Positions 33,674 to 42,758 are shown, counted from the first letter of the stretch. The stretch is DNA of 64,000 nt from Roseateles sp. YR242 (GCF_900109745.1 NZ_FOAV01000004.1:242245-306244); one strand, 5' to 3'. A program made the numbers and translations. Notes: a model not told the origin generated them from the sequence alone.

Positions 33674-34477
33674 CTAGCCCTTGATCTGCAGCAGCCGGGA
33701 CAGGTTCTGCGCCGTCTCCTGCAGCTTGGCCAGACCTTGCTCCAGCAGCAGCTGCGGTGAAGTGCGGCTGGTCTGGGTGCTGATGTTGATGGCCGCAATC
33801 ACGCGGCCCTGGCGGCCCTGGATGGGCACCGCCAGCGAAACCAGCCCCTCTTCCAGTTCCTGGTCGAGCAGACACCAGCCCTGGTGCCTCACCTGCTCGA
33901 TGGCCGCGCGCAGTTCCTCATGGCTGCGTAGCGTGTGCGGCGTGTTGGCCGACAGCGGGATCGCAGCCAGGCGCGGCTCCAGTTCCTCCGGCGGCAAGGC
34001 CGCCAGCAACACCCGGCCCAGCGAGGTGGACCAGGCCGGCAAGCGGCTGCCAACGCCCAGCGCCTCGTTGAGGATCTTGCGGGTGGGCGTGCGCATGACA
34101 AAGACGATGTCGTTGGCATCCAGCACCGCGATGGAGCAGGACTCCTTGAGCTCCGCCGTGAGCTGCAGCATCTGCGGCTCGGCAAACTGCCACAGCGGTT
34201 GCGATGAAAGATAGGCAAAACCCAGGTCAAGGATCTTGGGCGTGAGCTCAAACAGCCGCCCTTCGGCGCGCACATAGCCCAAGGTTTGCAGCGTAAGCAA
34301 GATGCGCCGGGCGCCAGCCCGGGTGAGGCCGCAGCGTTTGGCAACCTCTGTGAGCGTCTGGCGTGGAGCTTCCGCGCCAAAAGCGCGGATTACCGACAGG
34401 CCGCGTGCAAAGGACTGCACGTAGCTGTCGCCAGGCTTGAGCGAGGGATCGAGGTCTTCGCTAGGCATAGGCGTCAT
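33674..34477 (-). CDS. IclR-family transcriptional regulator (PcaR/PcaU/PobR-like)
   Basis: The product is 267 residues. The N-terminal winged helix-turn-helix covers SYVQSFARGLSVIRAFGAEA, then LTEVAKRCGLTRAGARRILL. A C-terminal effector domain includes SARPAWSTSLGRVL-like sequence (here LPAWSTSLGRVLLAAL). The order resembles PcaR/PcaU-type activators of aromatic catabolism. No aromatic pathway genes are in view, so the regulon is unknown. It is convergent with phaB, so control of the pha operon should not be assumed. An alternative ATG lies 3 codons downstream. Confidence 0.9.
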   Translation of the reverse strand: MTPMPSEDLDPSLKPGDSYVQSFARGLSVIRAFGAEAPRQTLTEVAKRCGLTRAGARRILLTLQTLGYVRAEGRLFELTPKILDLGFAYLSSQPLWQFAEPQMLQLTAELKESCSIAVLDANDIVFVMRTPTRKILNEALGVGSRLPAWSTSLGRVLLAALPPEELEPRLAAIPLSANTPHTLRSHEELRAAIEQVRHQGWCLLDQELEEGLVSLAVPIQGRQGRVIAAINISTQTSRTSPQLLLEQGLAKLQETAQNLSRLLQIKG

Positions 34478-34561
34478 GTCCCCAGTATAGGAAGGTGGGC
34501 GAAACGTTAATATCCCGGCCGATAACCAGTATTAACCCAGATGAGTCTGAAGGTGAAGCAA

Positions 34562-35374
34562 ATGGCAATGGATGTGGTGGACTTCGAAATCAAGGGCTCC
34601 GAGATGCAGTTCGTGGAGATCGAGCTGGATCCCGGCGAAGCGGCCGTCGGGGAAGCCGGCTCCATGATGTTCATGGATGCAGGAATCAGCATGGACACCG
34701 TATTCGGGGACGGGTCCGCCAACCAGGGCGGCTTCTTCGGCAAGCTGCTGGGCGCCGGAAAGCGCCTCGTGACCGGTGAATCCCTGTTCACCACGATCTA
34801 CTCCAATGAGGGACAGGGCAAGAAGCGGGTCGCCTTCGCGGCCCCTTACCCCGGCAAGATCCTCCCCATGGACTTGAGCCAGCTCGGCGGCACGCTGATC
34901 TGCCAGAAGGACGCTTTCCTATGCGCCGCCCGCGGCGTGTCCCTGGGTATCGCACTGCAACAGCGCTTGTCTACAGGCTTCTTCGGTGGTGAAGGTTTCA
35001 TCATGCAGAAGCTCGATGGGGATGGACTGGCCTTCGTGCATGCCGGTGGAACGGTGGTTCGCCGCACACTCCAGCCGGGTCAGACCCTGCTGGTGGATAC
35101 CGGTTGCGTGGTGGCCTACACCCCCAACGTCAGTTTTGAGATCCAGTACGTGGGCAAGATCAAGACCGCCCTGTTCGGGGGGGAGGGTTTGTTCCTGGCC
35201 AAGATGACCGGTCCCGGTGAGGTCTGGCTGCAAAGCCTGCCGTTCTCGCGCCTGGCTTCCCGCATCTTTGCCGCCGCCCCGCAACGCGGTGGCGCCCGTG
35301 AGGAAGGCTCGCTGCTGGGCGGCTTTGCCACCGGCGGCCTCCTGGGTGGCATTCTGGGCGGCGACGACGAATAA
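34562..35374 (+). CDS. AIM24/TIGR00266-family protein
   Basis: This protein of about 270 residues has the AIM24-type beta-rich fold: DFEIKGSEMQFVEIELDPGE, then EAGSMMFMDAGI and GLFLAKMTGPGEVWLQSLPF. A glycine-rich hydrophobic tail (GGFATGGLLGGILGG) closes it. The biochemical function of bacterial members is not established; the mitochondrial Aim24 supports respiratory complex assembly. The start at 34562 has AAGGTG upstream and fits family N-termini. An in-frame ATG at 34541 would add 7 residues. It is divergent from the IclR gene, and a terminator follows. Confidence 0.88.
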   Translation: MAMDVVDFEIKGSEMQFVEIELDPGEAAVGEAGSMMFMDAGISMDTVFGDGSANQGGFFGKLLGAGKRLVTGESLFTTIYSNEGQGKKRVAFAAPYPGKILPMDLSQLGGTLICQKDAFLCAARGVSLGIALQQRLSTGFFGGEGFIMQKLDGDGLAFVHAGGTVVRRTLQPGQTLLVDTGCVVAYTPNVSFEIQYVGKIKTALFGGEGLFLAKMTGPGEVWLQSLPFSRLASRIFAAAPQRGGAREEGSLLGGFATGGLLGGILGGDDE

Positions 35375-35489
35375 ACGCCGTCCCAGCCACCCCGTTCGGC
35401 GCCGCCGTTTGTGCGATGAGCGCCGCAACAACGGGGTGCAGGCCCCGTTGTTCCAGGCAGGGCCGGCCGGCAACCCGCCTACACTTGAG

Positions 35490-35518
35490 GGCAGCGCATG
35501 CGCTGCCTTTGTGTTTTT
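35490..35518 (+). terminator. Rho-independent terminator after the AIM24 gene
   Basis: GGCAGCGCA/TGCGCTGCC forms a perfect dyad at 35490-35507, immediately followed by TTTGTGTTTTT. It lies 116 bases beyond the AIM24 stop. The rest of the 35375-35878 gap holds an 11/22-bp tandem repeat and no supportable gene. Confidence 0.8.
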
Positions 35519-35615
35519 CAGGCCTGTCTAAGCCAGATCAACGACAGTGCGGGTCGCTGCCGTGTCGTCGCCTCCGGTGTTGAATGACGGTTGAGCGGCG
35601 TTGAGCAGGGCTTGC

Positions 35616-35681
35616 GCGGTGTCTGAGCGATGCCTGGGCGGTGTCTGAGCGATGTCTGGGCGATGCCTGGGCGATTGCGGG
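35616..35681. repeat. 11/22-bp tandem repeat
   Basis: Two 22-base units (35616-35637 and 35638-35659) differ at one position. They are followed by two 11-base derivatives of the GCGATGCCTGG type (35660-35681). The array lies upstream of the beta-propeller gene, about 200 bases from its start, in sequence with no recognisable gene. Confidence 0.8.
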
Positions 35682-35878
35682 CCGCGTTTGGGCGCTGCTC
35701 GCGCCTTCGTTCGTGTCGTTCAGGCCTCGTTGTCGTCGTTGCTCACACGTCGTCGGTGCACGCTTTGACCGATGTCCAGGATTTGCCCGCTGTTGGCGGG
35801 CGGTTGTTCGACAGTTGTTCTTTTGGCGGCAATCCTTTCCAAAGGTCGGCAGCCGAGCCCACTGTTCAAGGATCTTCG

Positions 35879-36961
35879 ATGTTGTTTTCTTCCGCGCGGC
35901 CCGCGGCCGCCGCCCTGGTCCTGTCCCTGTCCACGCTGGCCGGTGCCGCCGAGGCCAGCCAGCCCCACGCACGCACTACTCCCGCAGCACCTGCAGCATC
36001 TGCAACGCCCAAGCTGCCCGCCAGCGCACCCGTCGCCACCAGCCCGATCTTCGTGCTCAATTCGCTGGATGCCGACGTGAGCGTCATCGACCCGCGTGGT
36101 TTTCGGGAGATCAAGCGCATTCCCACCGGCAAGGAACCGCATCACCTCTACCTGACACCGGACCGCAAGACCATGGTGGTGGCCAACGCCCTGGGCGATT
36201 CGCTGACCTTCCTGGACCCGGTCACCGCCGAGGTGCAGCGCACCGTTCGCGGCATTTCCGACCCCTACCACCTGCGCTTCTCCCCTGACATGAAGTGGCT
36301 GGTGCTGGCTGGCAACCGCCTGGACCATGTGGACATCTACAAGTGGCAACCGCAGGATCAGGCGCAGCCGCTCGTACTGACCAAGCGCTTTTCCGCGCCC
36401 AAGACCCCCAGCCACCTGTCCATCGACAGCAAGAGCAGCGTGGTCTACGCCAGCATGCAAGACAGCAGCGAGCTGATGGCCATTGACCTGAACGCGCTGA
36501 CCGTGCGCTGGAAGATCCCGGTCGGCAAGCTGCCCGCCGACGTCTACCTCACGCCGGACGACAAGTACCTGCTGGTGGCCCTGACCGGCGACCACTTCGT
36601 CGAGGTCTACGAGGTGGGCGGTGTGCCGCAGCCCCGTCTGGTCAAACGCATCGACACCGGCGACGGCGCTCACTCCTTCCGTGCGCTCGGTGATCGCCAC
36701 CACGTGCTGGTGAGCAACCGTGCCGCCAACACCATCAGCAAGATCTCGCTGGATACCTTTACCGTGACCGATGTCATCAAGGCCCCTGGCGGCCCAGATG
36801 ACATGGAAATCCTGCCCGACGGCCGCACGCTGCTGGTGACCTCCCGCTGGGCCCGCAAGCTGACCGTGATCGACCTGCAGACCAAGCAGATCCTGACCCA
36901 GGTGAAGGTGGGAAAGTCGCCACACGGGGTGTGGACGCTCGATCAGATGCCCCGTCAGTGA
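35879..36961 (+). CDS. Exported YVTN/YncE-type beta-propeller protein
   Basis: This 360-residue protein has a signal peptide (LVLSLSTLAGAAEA), then a short Ala/Pro-rich stretch and a run of beta-propeller blades. Repeating units include NSLDADVSVIDPRGF, GKEPHHLYLTPDRKTMVVAN and KLPADVYLTPDDKYLLVALT, typical of the 40-residue YVTN family. Such propellers are periplasmic binding or scaffold proteins; the ligand is unknown. The ATG at 35879 starts at the signal peptide, with AAGGATC upstream. The NodB-type deacetylase starts 7 bases after its stop, so the two are probably cotranslated. Confidence 0.9.
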   Translation: MLFSSARPAAAALVLSLSTLAGAAEASQPHARTTPAAPAASATPKLPASAPVATSPIFVLNSLDADVSVIDPRGFREIKRIPTGKEPHHLYLTPDRKTMVVANALGDSLTFLDPVTAEVQRTVRGISDPYHLRFSPDMKWLVLAGNRLDHVDIYKWQPQDQAQPLVLTKRFSAPKTPSHLSIDSKSSVVYASMQDSSELMAIDLNALTVRWKIPVGKLPADVYLTPDDKYLLVALTGDHFVEVYEVGGVPQPRLVKRIDTGDGAHSFRALGDRHHVLVSNRAANTISKISLDTFTVTDVIKAPGGPDDMEILPDGRTLLVTSRWARKLTVIDLQTKQILTQVKVGKSPHGVWTLDQMPRQ

Positions 36962-36968
36962 GGTCCTG

Positions 36969-37823
36969 GTGACGTCTGCCGCCTCCCGCCCTCGTCGGCT
37001 CGGCCTGGTGCTGCTGTGCGCGGCGCTGCTGAGCCCCGGTCTGCAGGCACAGCCGGCCGCCCCGGCCGCGCCCTGCGACAAGCCGGTCTACCTGACCTTC
37101 GATACCGGCCACATGGGCGTGGCGCCGTTGATCGTGGACACGCTGCGCCGTTTTGACGCCAAGGCCACGTTCTTCCTGGCCCAGGAGCCGACGAAGGACG
37201 GCGGCCAGACGATGGACGACAAGTGGGCCCCCTGGTGGAAGGCGCTGGCGGAGCAGGGGCATGACTTCGGCTCGCACACCTGGTATCACGACGCCTGGGT
37301 GGCGGACCTGCCTGATGGCCGCTTCCGCTTCCGCCGTGCCGCAGGCGAGCAGCCGCCGCAGATGGTGGAAATGTCGGCTGCGGACTACTGCGATGAACTC
37401 AAGCAGCCGGCCCGCCGATTTGCCGAGATGACCGGCCGGCCGATGTCCATGATCTTCCGCGCCCCCGCCGGCCGCACCTCACCGGCCCTGCTGGCTGCCG
37501 CGCGTGCCTGCGGCTACCGGCACGTCGGCTGGGCCCAGCCCGCCGGCTTCCTGGGCGACGAACTGCCCAGCGACCGTTTCCCCAATCAGGCGCTGCTGGA
37601 GCAGGCCCTGCGCCGTATCAAGCCGGGGGATATCTTGCTGGCCCATCTGGGCATCTGGTCCCGCCAGGACCCATGGGCGCCCGCGGTGCTGGAGCCGCTG
37701 ATGCAAGGGCTCAAGCAGCGTGGCATGTGCTTTGCGCCGCTGCATGACCATCCGGATTACGCGCAATGGATGCGCAAGCCGCCCGAATCGCTGGCCATGG
37801 AGCGCCCCCGCAAGCTGAACTGA
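36969..37823 (+). CDS. Exported polysaccharide deacetylase (NodB homology domain), atypical motif 1
   Basis: The 284-residue product has a GTG start with GAGGT upstream. The signal peptide ends near LQAQPAA. The NodB-type fold shows TFDTG (motif 1), GSHTWYHD (motif 2, His-xxx-His metal ligands), FRAPAGRTS (motif 3) and DILLAHLG (motif 5). The usual TFDDG is TFDTG, so the second Asp, normally a metal ligand, is replaced by Thr. Either another residue compensates or the activity differs. The substrate (chitooligosaccharide, peptidoglycan or exopolysaccharide) is undetermined. It is coupled to the beta-propeller gene. Confidence 0.9.
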   Translation: MTSAASRPRRLGLVLLCAALLSPGLQAQPAAPAAPCDKPVYLTFDTGHMGVAPLIVDTLRRFDAKATFFLAQEPTKDGGQTMDDKWAPWWKALAEQGHDFGSHTWYHDAWVADLPDGRFRFRRAAGEQPPQMVEMSAADYCDELKQPARRFAEMTGRPMSMIFRAPAGRTSPALLAAARACGYRHVGWAQPAGFLGDELPSDRFPNQALLEQALRRIKPGDILLAHLGIWSRQDPWAPAVLEPLMQGLKQRGMCFAPLHDHPDYAQWMRKPPESLAMERPRKLN

Positions 37824-37940
37824 GCGGCGGCATTCCACCACCACGTCAAACAGCAAGCACAATCTCCGACTAGCTGGACACCCCCCGGACTCCGCGTCGG
37901 GCCCGAACCCCAGCAGCAAAGCAGCAAGGCCGATCACGTG

Positions 37941-39089
37941 ATGGACTGGTTCACCGATCTCTTTGGACAAGCGCAGCAGGCCCTCTTCGAGGGCGTGGTG
38001 CAGCCCATCGTCTTCAATCTCGGCTTTGGCAACCTCCTGGAAGATGCCTTTGACGCCACCGGCTGGCTGCTGGTGGGCCTGCTGCAAATCGTCTTCATGC
38101 TGGCCGTGATCGGCGCGTTGCAGCGCTGGAAGCCGGCGGAGCCGGTGACGGACCGCCGGGCCATCCGCGTGGACGTGATCTACACGCTGATCCAGCGCCT
38201 GGGCCTGTTCCGCCTGGCCATGTTCTTCACCATCGAGCCTGTTTTCGATGCCCTGACCGGGCAAATGCGGCTCTGGGGCATACCGACCTTCCAGCTGGAC
38301 GGCATCTGGCCGGGTGTCACCGACGTGGCCTGGGTCAGCTTCGTGATCTACCTGCTGGCGTTCGACCTGGTGAACTACTGGCTGCACCGGGCTCAGCACC
38401 AGTGGCACTGGTGGTGGGCCTTGCATTCCCTGCATCACAGCCAGCGCCAGATGACGATGTGGTCCGACAGCCGCAACCACCTGCTGGACGACCTGCTGAT
38501 CGACAGCGTCGTGGTGTTGGTGGCCCGCTTGATCGGCGTGGGCCCCGGCCAGTTCGTGGCCCTGGTGGCGCTCTCGCAGTTGATGGAGAACCTGCAGCAT
38601 GCCAACTTGCGGGTGAGCTTCGGCCTGCTGGGCGAGCGCCTGCTGGTGAGCCCGCGCTTTCACCGCCTGCACCATTCCATTGGCATCGGTCATGAAAACT
38701 TCGGCGCCGGCACCTTGGGCGGGCACAACTTTGCGGTGCTGTTTCCCATTTGGGACGTGATTTTCCGCACCGCCAATTTCGAGGACCGCTGGGATCCGAC
38801 CGGTGTGCGCGACCAACTTCCCGAGGCGGGCGGCCGCGACTACGGGGAAGGCTTCTGGGCGCAGCAATGGCTGGGCATGAAGCGCCTGTTCGGCCGGCGG
38901 CGGCCTTACGCCGCAACTTCGCGGGCGCGCATGTCTGCAAGTTCGAGCGCGAGTGCGGGTGCGGGTGCGACCGCCGCTGCCGGCGGCCCGTCGGCGCATC
39001 ACTCCCACGACAGCAACACCCATAACAGCAACACCCACAGCACGAGCCCGGTTGAACCAGGCCGGCTGTCCACGGGAGGGGACGACTGA
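37941..39089 (+). CDS. Sterol desaturase/fatty acid hydroxylase-family membrane protein
   Basis: This 382-residue membrane protein has the diiron histidine clusters HRAQHQWH, HSLHHSQRQ and HRLHHSIGIGH spread between hydrophobic helices. The family hydroxylates or desaturates lipids using O2. The C-terminal 60 residues are low-complexity (Ser/Ala/Thr, then HSHDSNTHNSNTH). The ATG at 37941 is preferred; a GTG directly before it is possible. Its stop overlaps the next start by one base, giving an operon with the EI24 and cinA genes. The substrate is unknown. Confidence 0.92.
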   Translation: MDWFTDLFGQAQQALFEGVVQPIVFNLGFGNLLEDAFDATGWLLVGLLQIVFMLAVIGALQRWKPAEPVTDRRAIRVDVIYTLIQRLGLFRLAMFFTIEPVFDALTGQMRLWGIPTFQLDGIWPGVTDVAWVSFVIYLLAFDLVNYWLHRAQHQWHWWWALHSLHHSQRQMTMWSDSRNHLLDDLLIDSVVVLVARLIGVGPGQFVALVALSQLMENLQHANLRVSFGLLGERLLVSPRFHRLHHSIGIGHENFGAGTLGGHNFAVLFPIWDVIFRTANFEDRWDPTGVRDQLPEAGGRDYGEGFWAQQWLGMKRLFGRRRPYAATSRARMSASSSASAGAGATAAAGGPSAHHSHDSNTHNSNTHSTSPVEPGRLSTGGDD

Positions 39090-40060
39090 TGATCAAGCCG
39101 ATGGGCCGCGTGGCCGATTCATTCTGGCGCGCTGCCGCGTACTGCCTGCATCCGCAGGTGATCGGCCTGTCTCTGCTGCCGCTGCTGGTGCTGGGGGTGC
39201 TGTCGGCCGGACTGGGCTACTTTTTCTGGGAAAGCGCCGTCTCCGGCGTGCGCGCCACGATCGAATCGTGGAGCCTGGTCGACGGCTTGCTCAAGTGGCT
39301 GGACAGCATGGGCGGGCAGGACTTTCGCACCACGCTGGCGCCAATCATCTTGCTGTGCCTGGTCCTGCCCCCGTTGGCGGTGATGAGCATGGTGCTGGTG
39401 GCCTTGCTGATGACGCCTTCGCTGGTGAGCCTGGTCGCCCGCCGCCGCTTCGCCAGTCTGGAGCGCAAGCGTGGTGGCGGCTTCCTGGCCAGCGTGATGT
39501 GGTCGCTGGGCCATACGGTGGTCTGCCTGCTGCTGCTGGGTTTCTCGCTGCCGTTCTGGCTGATCCCGCCGCTGTTTGCGGTGCTGCCGCCGTTGATCTT
39601 TGGCTGGCTGGGCTACCGGGTCTTCACCTTCGATGCGCTGGCGGACCATGCCAGCGCCGCTGAGCGCCGCCGCTTGCTCTCGGAGCATCGGCTGCCCCTG
39701 CTGCTGCTGGGGATGTGCACCGGCTACCTGGGAACGGCACCTGCAGCCATCTTCTCGTTCGGCGTCATAGCGATTGCGCTGGCACCGGTGCTGCTGCCAC
39801 TGGCCGTGTGGCTCTTCACGCTGGTGTTTGCCTTCAGCTCGCTGTGGTTCACCCACTATGCGCTGGCCGCATTGCAGGAAATGCGCCGTGAAAACACCGC
39901 CACACCAGCCGCGCCGCCGGATGCCGTGATGGATGCGCTGCCGGCCAACTACGCCACCACGCCGCCTCGGGTGGAAGACTTCCCGCCGGACGACGACGCT
40001 GCGGCGCCGCAGACCGGCCCGACGCCCCCCCATGTGTCCCAACTTCAGGATCGCCCATGA
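39089..40060 (+). CDS. EI24 domain-containing (CysZ-like) inner-membrane protein
   Basis: The product is 323 residues with about six hydrophobic segments, for example VIGLSLLPLLVLGVLSAGLG and IILLCLVLPPLAVMSMVLVA. A Pro/Asp-rich cytoplasmic tail follows. The N-terminal RVADSFWRAAAYCLHP resembles EI24/CysZ-family proteins. CysZ helps sulfate uptake in enterobacteria, but the family is broad and no sulfur genes are nearby. It overlaps both neighbours (1 base upstream, 4 bases downstream), so translational coupling is likely. Confidence 0.85.
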   Translation: MIKPMGRVADSFWRAAAYCLHPQVIGLSLLPLLVLGVLSAGLGYFFWESAVSGVRATIESWSLVDGLLKWLDSMGGQDFRTTLAPIILLCLVLPPLAVMSMVLVALLMTPSLVSLVARRRFASLERKRGGGFLASVMWSLGHTVVCLLLLGFSLPFWLIPPLFAVLPPLIFGWLGYRVFTFDALADHASAAERRRLLSEHRLPLLLLGMCTGYLGTAPAAIFSFGVIAIALAPVLLPLAVWLFTLVFAFSSLWFTHYALAALQEMRRENTATPAAPPDAVMDALPANYATTPPRVEDFPPDDDAAAPQTGPTPPHVSQLQDRP

Positions 40061-40875
40061 ATATCGGCCTCATCATCATCGGCGACGAAATCCTCTCCGG
40101 AAAGCGCCAGGACAAGCACCTCGCCAAGGTCATCGAGTTGCTGGGCGCGCGCGGCCTCTCCCTGTCCTGGGCCAAGTACCTGGGCGACGACCGCGACCAA
40201 CTCACCCGGGAACTGCGCACCGCCTTCGAGACCGGCGACCTGGTGTTCAGCTGTGGCGGCATCGGCGCCACGCCGGACGACCACACCCGCCAGTCCGCCG
40301 CGGCGGCCCTGGCGCGCCCGCTGGCCTTGCATCCAGAAGCGGCTGAACTGATCTGGCAGCGGGTGCAGCAGATGGCCAGCGAGCAGGGCACCACGCCCGA
40401 GCGGGAGCATCCGGACACCCGCCGGCGCATGGAGATGGGGGTGTTCCCCGAGGGCGCCGCCATCATCCCCAACCCCTACAACAAGATCCCCGGCTTCTCG
40501 GTCGGCACCGTGTACTTCGTGCCCGGCTTCCCGGTGATGGCCCACCCGATGATCGAGTGGGTGCTGGACCAGCGCCATGCGGCGCTGCATCGCCAGGTGG
40601 GCACCCGGGAGCGCTCGTTGATTGTGCAGGGCGCGATGGAGGCGTCGCTGACGCCGCTGATGGAGCGTGTGGAGACCGAGTTCCCCGGGATCAAGGTGTT
40701 TTCATTGCCCAGCGTGGACCATCCCCAGTGGGGCCGGCACATCGAGCTGGGCGTGAAGGCCGCCGGTGAGATTCCCGCTGACATGCTTGAATCCACCCTT
40801 GAATCCGCCTATGGCGCGCTGCGCGATGGTGTCGTCCAATTTGGTGCTGTCATCAGCACTGAAATGGTGCGATGA
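40057..40875 (+). CDS. Molybdopterin-binding (MoaB/CinA N-terminal) domain protein
   Basis: This 272-residue cytoplasmic protein begins IGLIIIGDEILSGKRQDKH, and has the MoCF-type motif SCGGIGATPDDHTRQSAA. It matches the N-terminal part of CinA (competence/damage-inducible protein A), but the C-terminal deamidase domain is absent, as in many proteobacterial homologues. The first four bases overlap the EI24 gene stop. The activity is unproven; a nucleotide-pyrophosphatase-like role is known for CinA relatives. Confidence 0.9.
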   Translation: MNIGLIIIGDEILSGKRQDKHLAKVIELLGARGLSLSWAKYLGDDRDQLTRELRTAFETGDLVFSCGGIGATPDDHTRQSAAAALARPLALHPEAAELIWQRVQQMASEQGTTPEREHPDTRRRMEMGVFPEGAAIIPNPYNKIPGFSVGTVYFVPGFPVMAHPMIEWVLDQRHAALHRQVGTRERSLIVQGAMEASLTPLMERVETEFPGIKVFSLPSVDHPQWGRHIELGVKAAGEIPADMLESTLESAYGALRDGVVQFGAVISTEMVR

Positions 40876-40926
40876 TGCACCGCGCTGGGTGTGACTGCCG
40901 TCATGCCGCCAGCGCTGCTCCTAATC

Positions 40927-40965
40927 GCGCCAGTGTGCGCATCTCTGGTTGCCCCCCACTGGCGC
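40927..40965. promoter_or_regulatory. Inverted repeat upstream of glnA
   Basis: GCGCCAGTG (40927-40935) and CACTGGCGC (40957-40965) are exact 9-base complements separated by 21 bases. The position between cinA and glnA suits either a weak terminator of the upstream operon or a regulatory dyad. There is no T-run. Confidence 0.4.
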
Positions 40966-40990
40966 GCGTTTCGCGTGGGCCGGTACGGCA

Positions 40991-41007
40991 TGCACCGAGG
41001 TGGCGCC
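40991..41007 (+). promoter_or_regulatory. Candidate NtrC-binding site upstream of glnA
   Basis: TGCACC-GAGGT-GGCGCC resembles the NtrC dyad TGCACC-N5-GGTGCA, with the left half exact and most of the right half matching. It lies about 37-53 bases upstream of the candidate sigma-54 promoter. One site only was found, so confidence is modest. Confidence 0.45.
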
Positions 41008-41043
41008 TGTGTGTTCGTTGACGGAGCGCCGGTGGCGCTTTGT

Positions 41044-41059
41044 TGGCATGCAACCTGCT
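41044..41059 (+). promoter_or_regulatory. Candidate sigma-54 (-24/-12) promoter of glnA
   Basis: TGGCATGCAACCTGCT matches the consensus TGGCACG-N4-TTGCW with the invariant GG and GC spaced exactly 10 bases apart; two other positions differ. Transcription would start near 41070, about 140 bases before the glnA ATG. Nitrogen control by the NtrB/NtrC pair encoded downstream is the expected logic. Confidence 0.65.
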
Positions 41060-41209
41060 AAATAGTTGGCGCTCGAGATTGGCTGCTCGATTCCGGTGCC
41101 GGTGTTTTTGGCGGGTCGTGGTCAAGTTCTAGCCGGGCCGCGCCGAATCCGTCCTGCGGGGCGCGTCCGCCGAATCTTTCTTCTTATCCAGTCCCCCTAG
41201 GAGTGATTG

Positions 41210-42628
41210 ATGGCCACCAAGACCGTCGCCGACGTGATGAACCTGGTGAAGGAGCATGAAGTCAAGTTCATTGACTTCCGCTTCACCGACACCCGCGGTA
41301 AAGAACAGCACGTGTCCGTGCCCGTGTCCGCCTTTGACGAAGACAAGTTCACGTCGGGCCATGCCTTTGACGGTTCCTCGATCGCCGGCTGGAAGGGCAT
41401 CGAAGCCTCCGACATGCTGCTGATGCCGGATCCGAACACGGCCAACATCGACCCGTTCTTCGAAGAACCGACCCTGATCCTGACCTGCGACGTCATCGAT
41501 CCCACCGATGGCAAGGCCTATGAACGCGACCCGCGCTCGCTGGCTCGCCGCGCCGAGGCCTATCTGAAGTCCTCCGGCCTGGGTGACACCGCCTACTTCG
41601 GTCCGGAACCCGAGTTCTTCATCTTCGACAGCGTCCGTTGGAACGTGGACATGTCCGGTTCGTTCGTGAAGATCGAATCCGAAGAAGCGGCCTGGAACAC
41701 CGGCAAGGAATACGAGCACGGCAACAGCGGCTACCGTCCCACCGTCAAGGGCGGCTACTTCCCGGTGCCCCCGGTCGATTCCGGCCAGGACATGCGCTCG
41801 GAAATGTGCCTGATCCTGGAACAGATGGGCATCCCGGTCGAAGTGCATCACCACGAAGTGGCGAACGCCGGCCAGATGGAAATCGGCACCAAGTTCAGCT
41901 CGCTGGTCCAGCGCGCCGACTGGCTGCAACTGCAGAAGTACATCATCCAGAACGTGGCCCATGCCTATGGCAAGACCGCCACGTTCATGCCCAAGCCCAT
42001 CGTTGGCGACAACGGCTCCGGCATGCACGTCCACCAATCCGTGTGGAAGGATGGCAAGAACCTGTTCGCTGGTGACGGCTACGCCGGCCTGAGCGATTTC
42101 GCCCTGTACTACATCGGCGGCATCATCAAGCACGCTCGTGCCCTGAACGCGATCACGAACCCCGGCACCAACAGCTACAAGCGCCTGGTCCCTGGTTTCG
42201 AAGCCCCGGTGAAGCTGGCCTACTCGGCCAAGAACCGTTCAGCCTCGATCCGCATTCCGTATGTGGCCAACCCGAAGGGTCGCCGCATCGAAGCGCGCTT
42301 CCCCGATCCTTCCGCCAACCCCTACCTGGCCTTCGCAGCCCTGCTGATGGCGGGTCTGGACGGCGTGGAAAACAAGATCCATCCGGGCGAAGCCGCCACG
42401 AAGGATCTGTACCACCTGCCGCCGGAAGAAGACGCGAAGATCCCGACCGTCTGCCACAGCCTGGACCAAGCCCTGGAATACCTGGACAAGGACCGCGCGT
42501 TCCTGACCAAGGGTGGTGTGTTCACGGACGCCTACATCGATGCCTACATCGACCTGAAGATGCAGGAAGTGCAGCGTTTCCGCATGACCACTCATCCGGT
42601 CGAGTTCGACATGTACTACTCGCTGTGA
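41210..42628 (+). CDS. glnA: Glutamine synthetase type I
   Basis: This 472-residue enzyme makes glutamine from glutamate, ammonia and ATP. Conserved blocks are [30 protein letters not shown], the metal-site region [17 protein letters not shown], and the latch [19 protein letters not shown]. The adenylylation site tyrosine lies in [10 protein letters not shown], so GlnE control is expected. The ATG at 41210 has AGGAG upstream. A candidate sigma-54 promoter and NtrC site precede it, and a strong terminator follows. Confidence 0.98.
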   Translation: MATKTVADVMNLVKEHEVKFIDFRFTDTRGKEQHVSVPVSAFDEDKFTSGHAFDGSSIAGWKGIEASDMLLMPDPNTANIDPFFEEPTLILTCDVIDPTDGKAYERDPRSLARRAEAYLKSSGLGDTAYFGPEPEFFIFDSVRWNVDMSGSFVKIESEEAAWNTGKEYEHGNSGYRPTVKGGYFPVPPVDSGQDMRSEMCLILEQMGIPVEVHHHEVANAGQMEIGTKFSSLVQRADWLQLQKYIIQNVAHAYGKTATFMPKPIVGDNGSGMHVHQSVWKDGKNLFAGDGYAGLSDFALYYIGGIIKHARALNAITNPGTNSYKRLVPGFEAPVKLAYSAKNRSASIRIPYVANPKGRRIEARFPDPSANPYLAFAALLMAGLDGVENKIHPGEAATKDLYHLPPEEDAKIPTVCHSLDQALEYLDKDRAFLTKGGVFTDAYIDAYIDLKMQEVQRFRMTTHPVEFDMYYSL

Positions 42629-42758
42629 TGGCCGACGAGGGGGGTGCCGTGTCCGCCATGGAGACTGCCCCCGCCTCGCAGCGCCTTCCCGCCTCGCGCC
42701 AGGCGGGGCCGGTTCTACCGGCCCGACCGTTGCGCGGGGTGGAACAGGCAGCCAGACA

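Noticed and set aside
40876-40892. Second NtrC site (TGCACCGCGCTGGGTGT)
   Set aside because: Only the left half matches the NtrC dyad; the right half does not at the required spacing.
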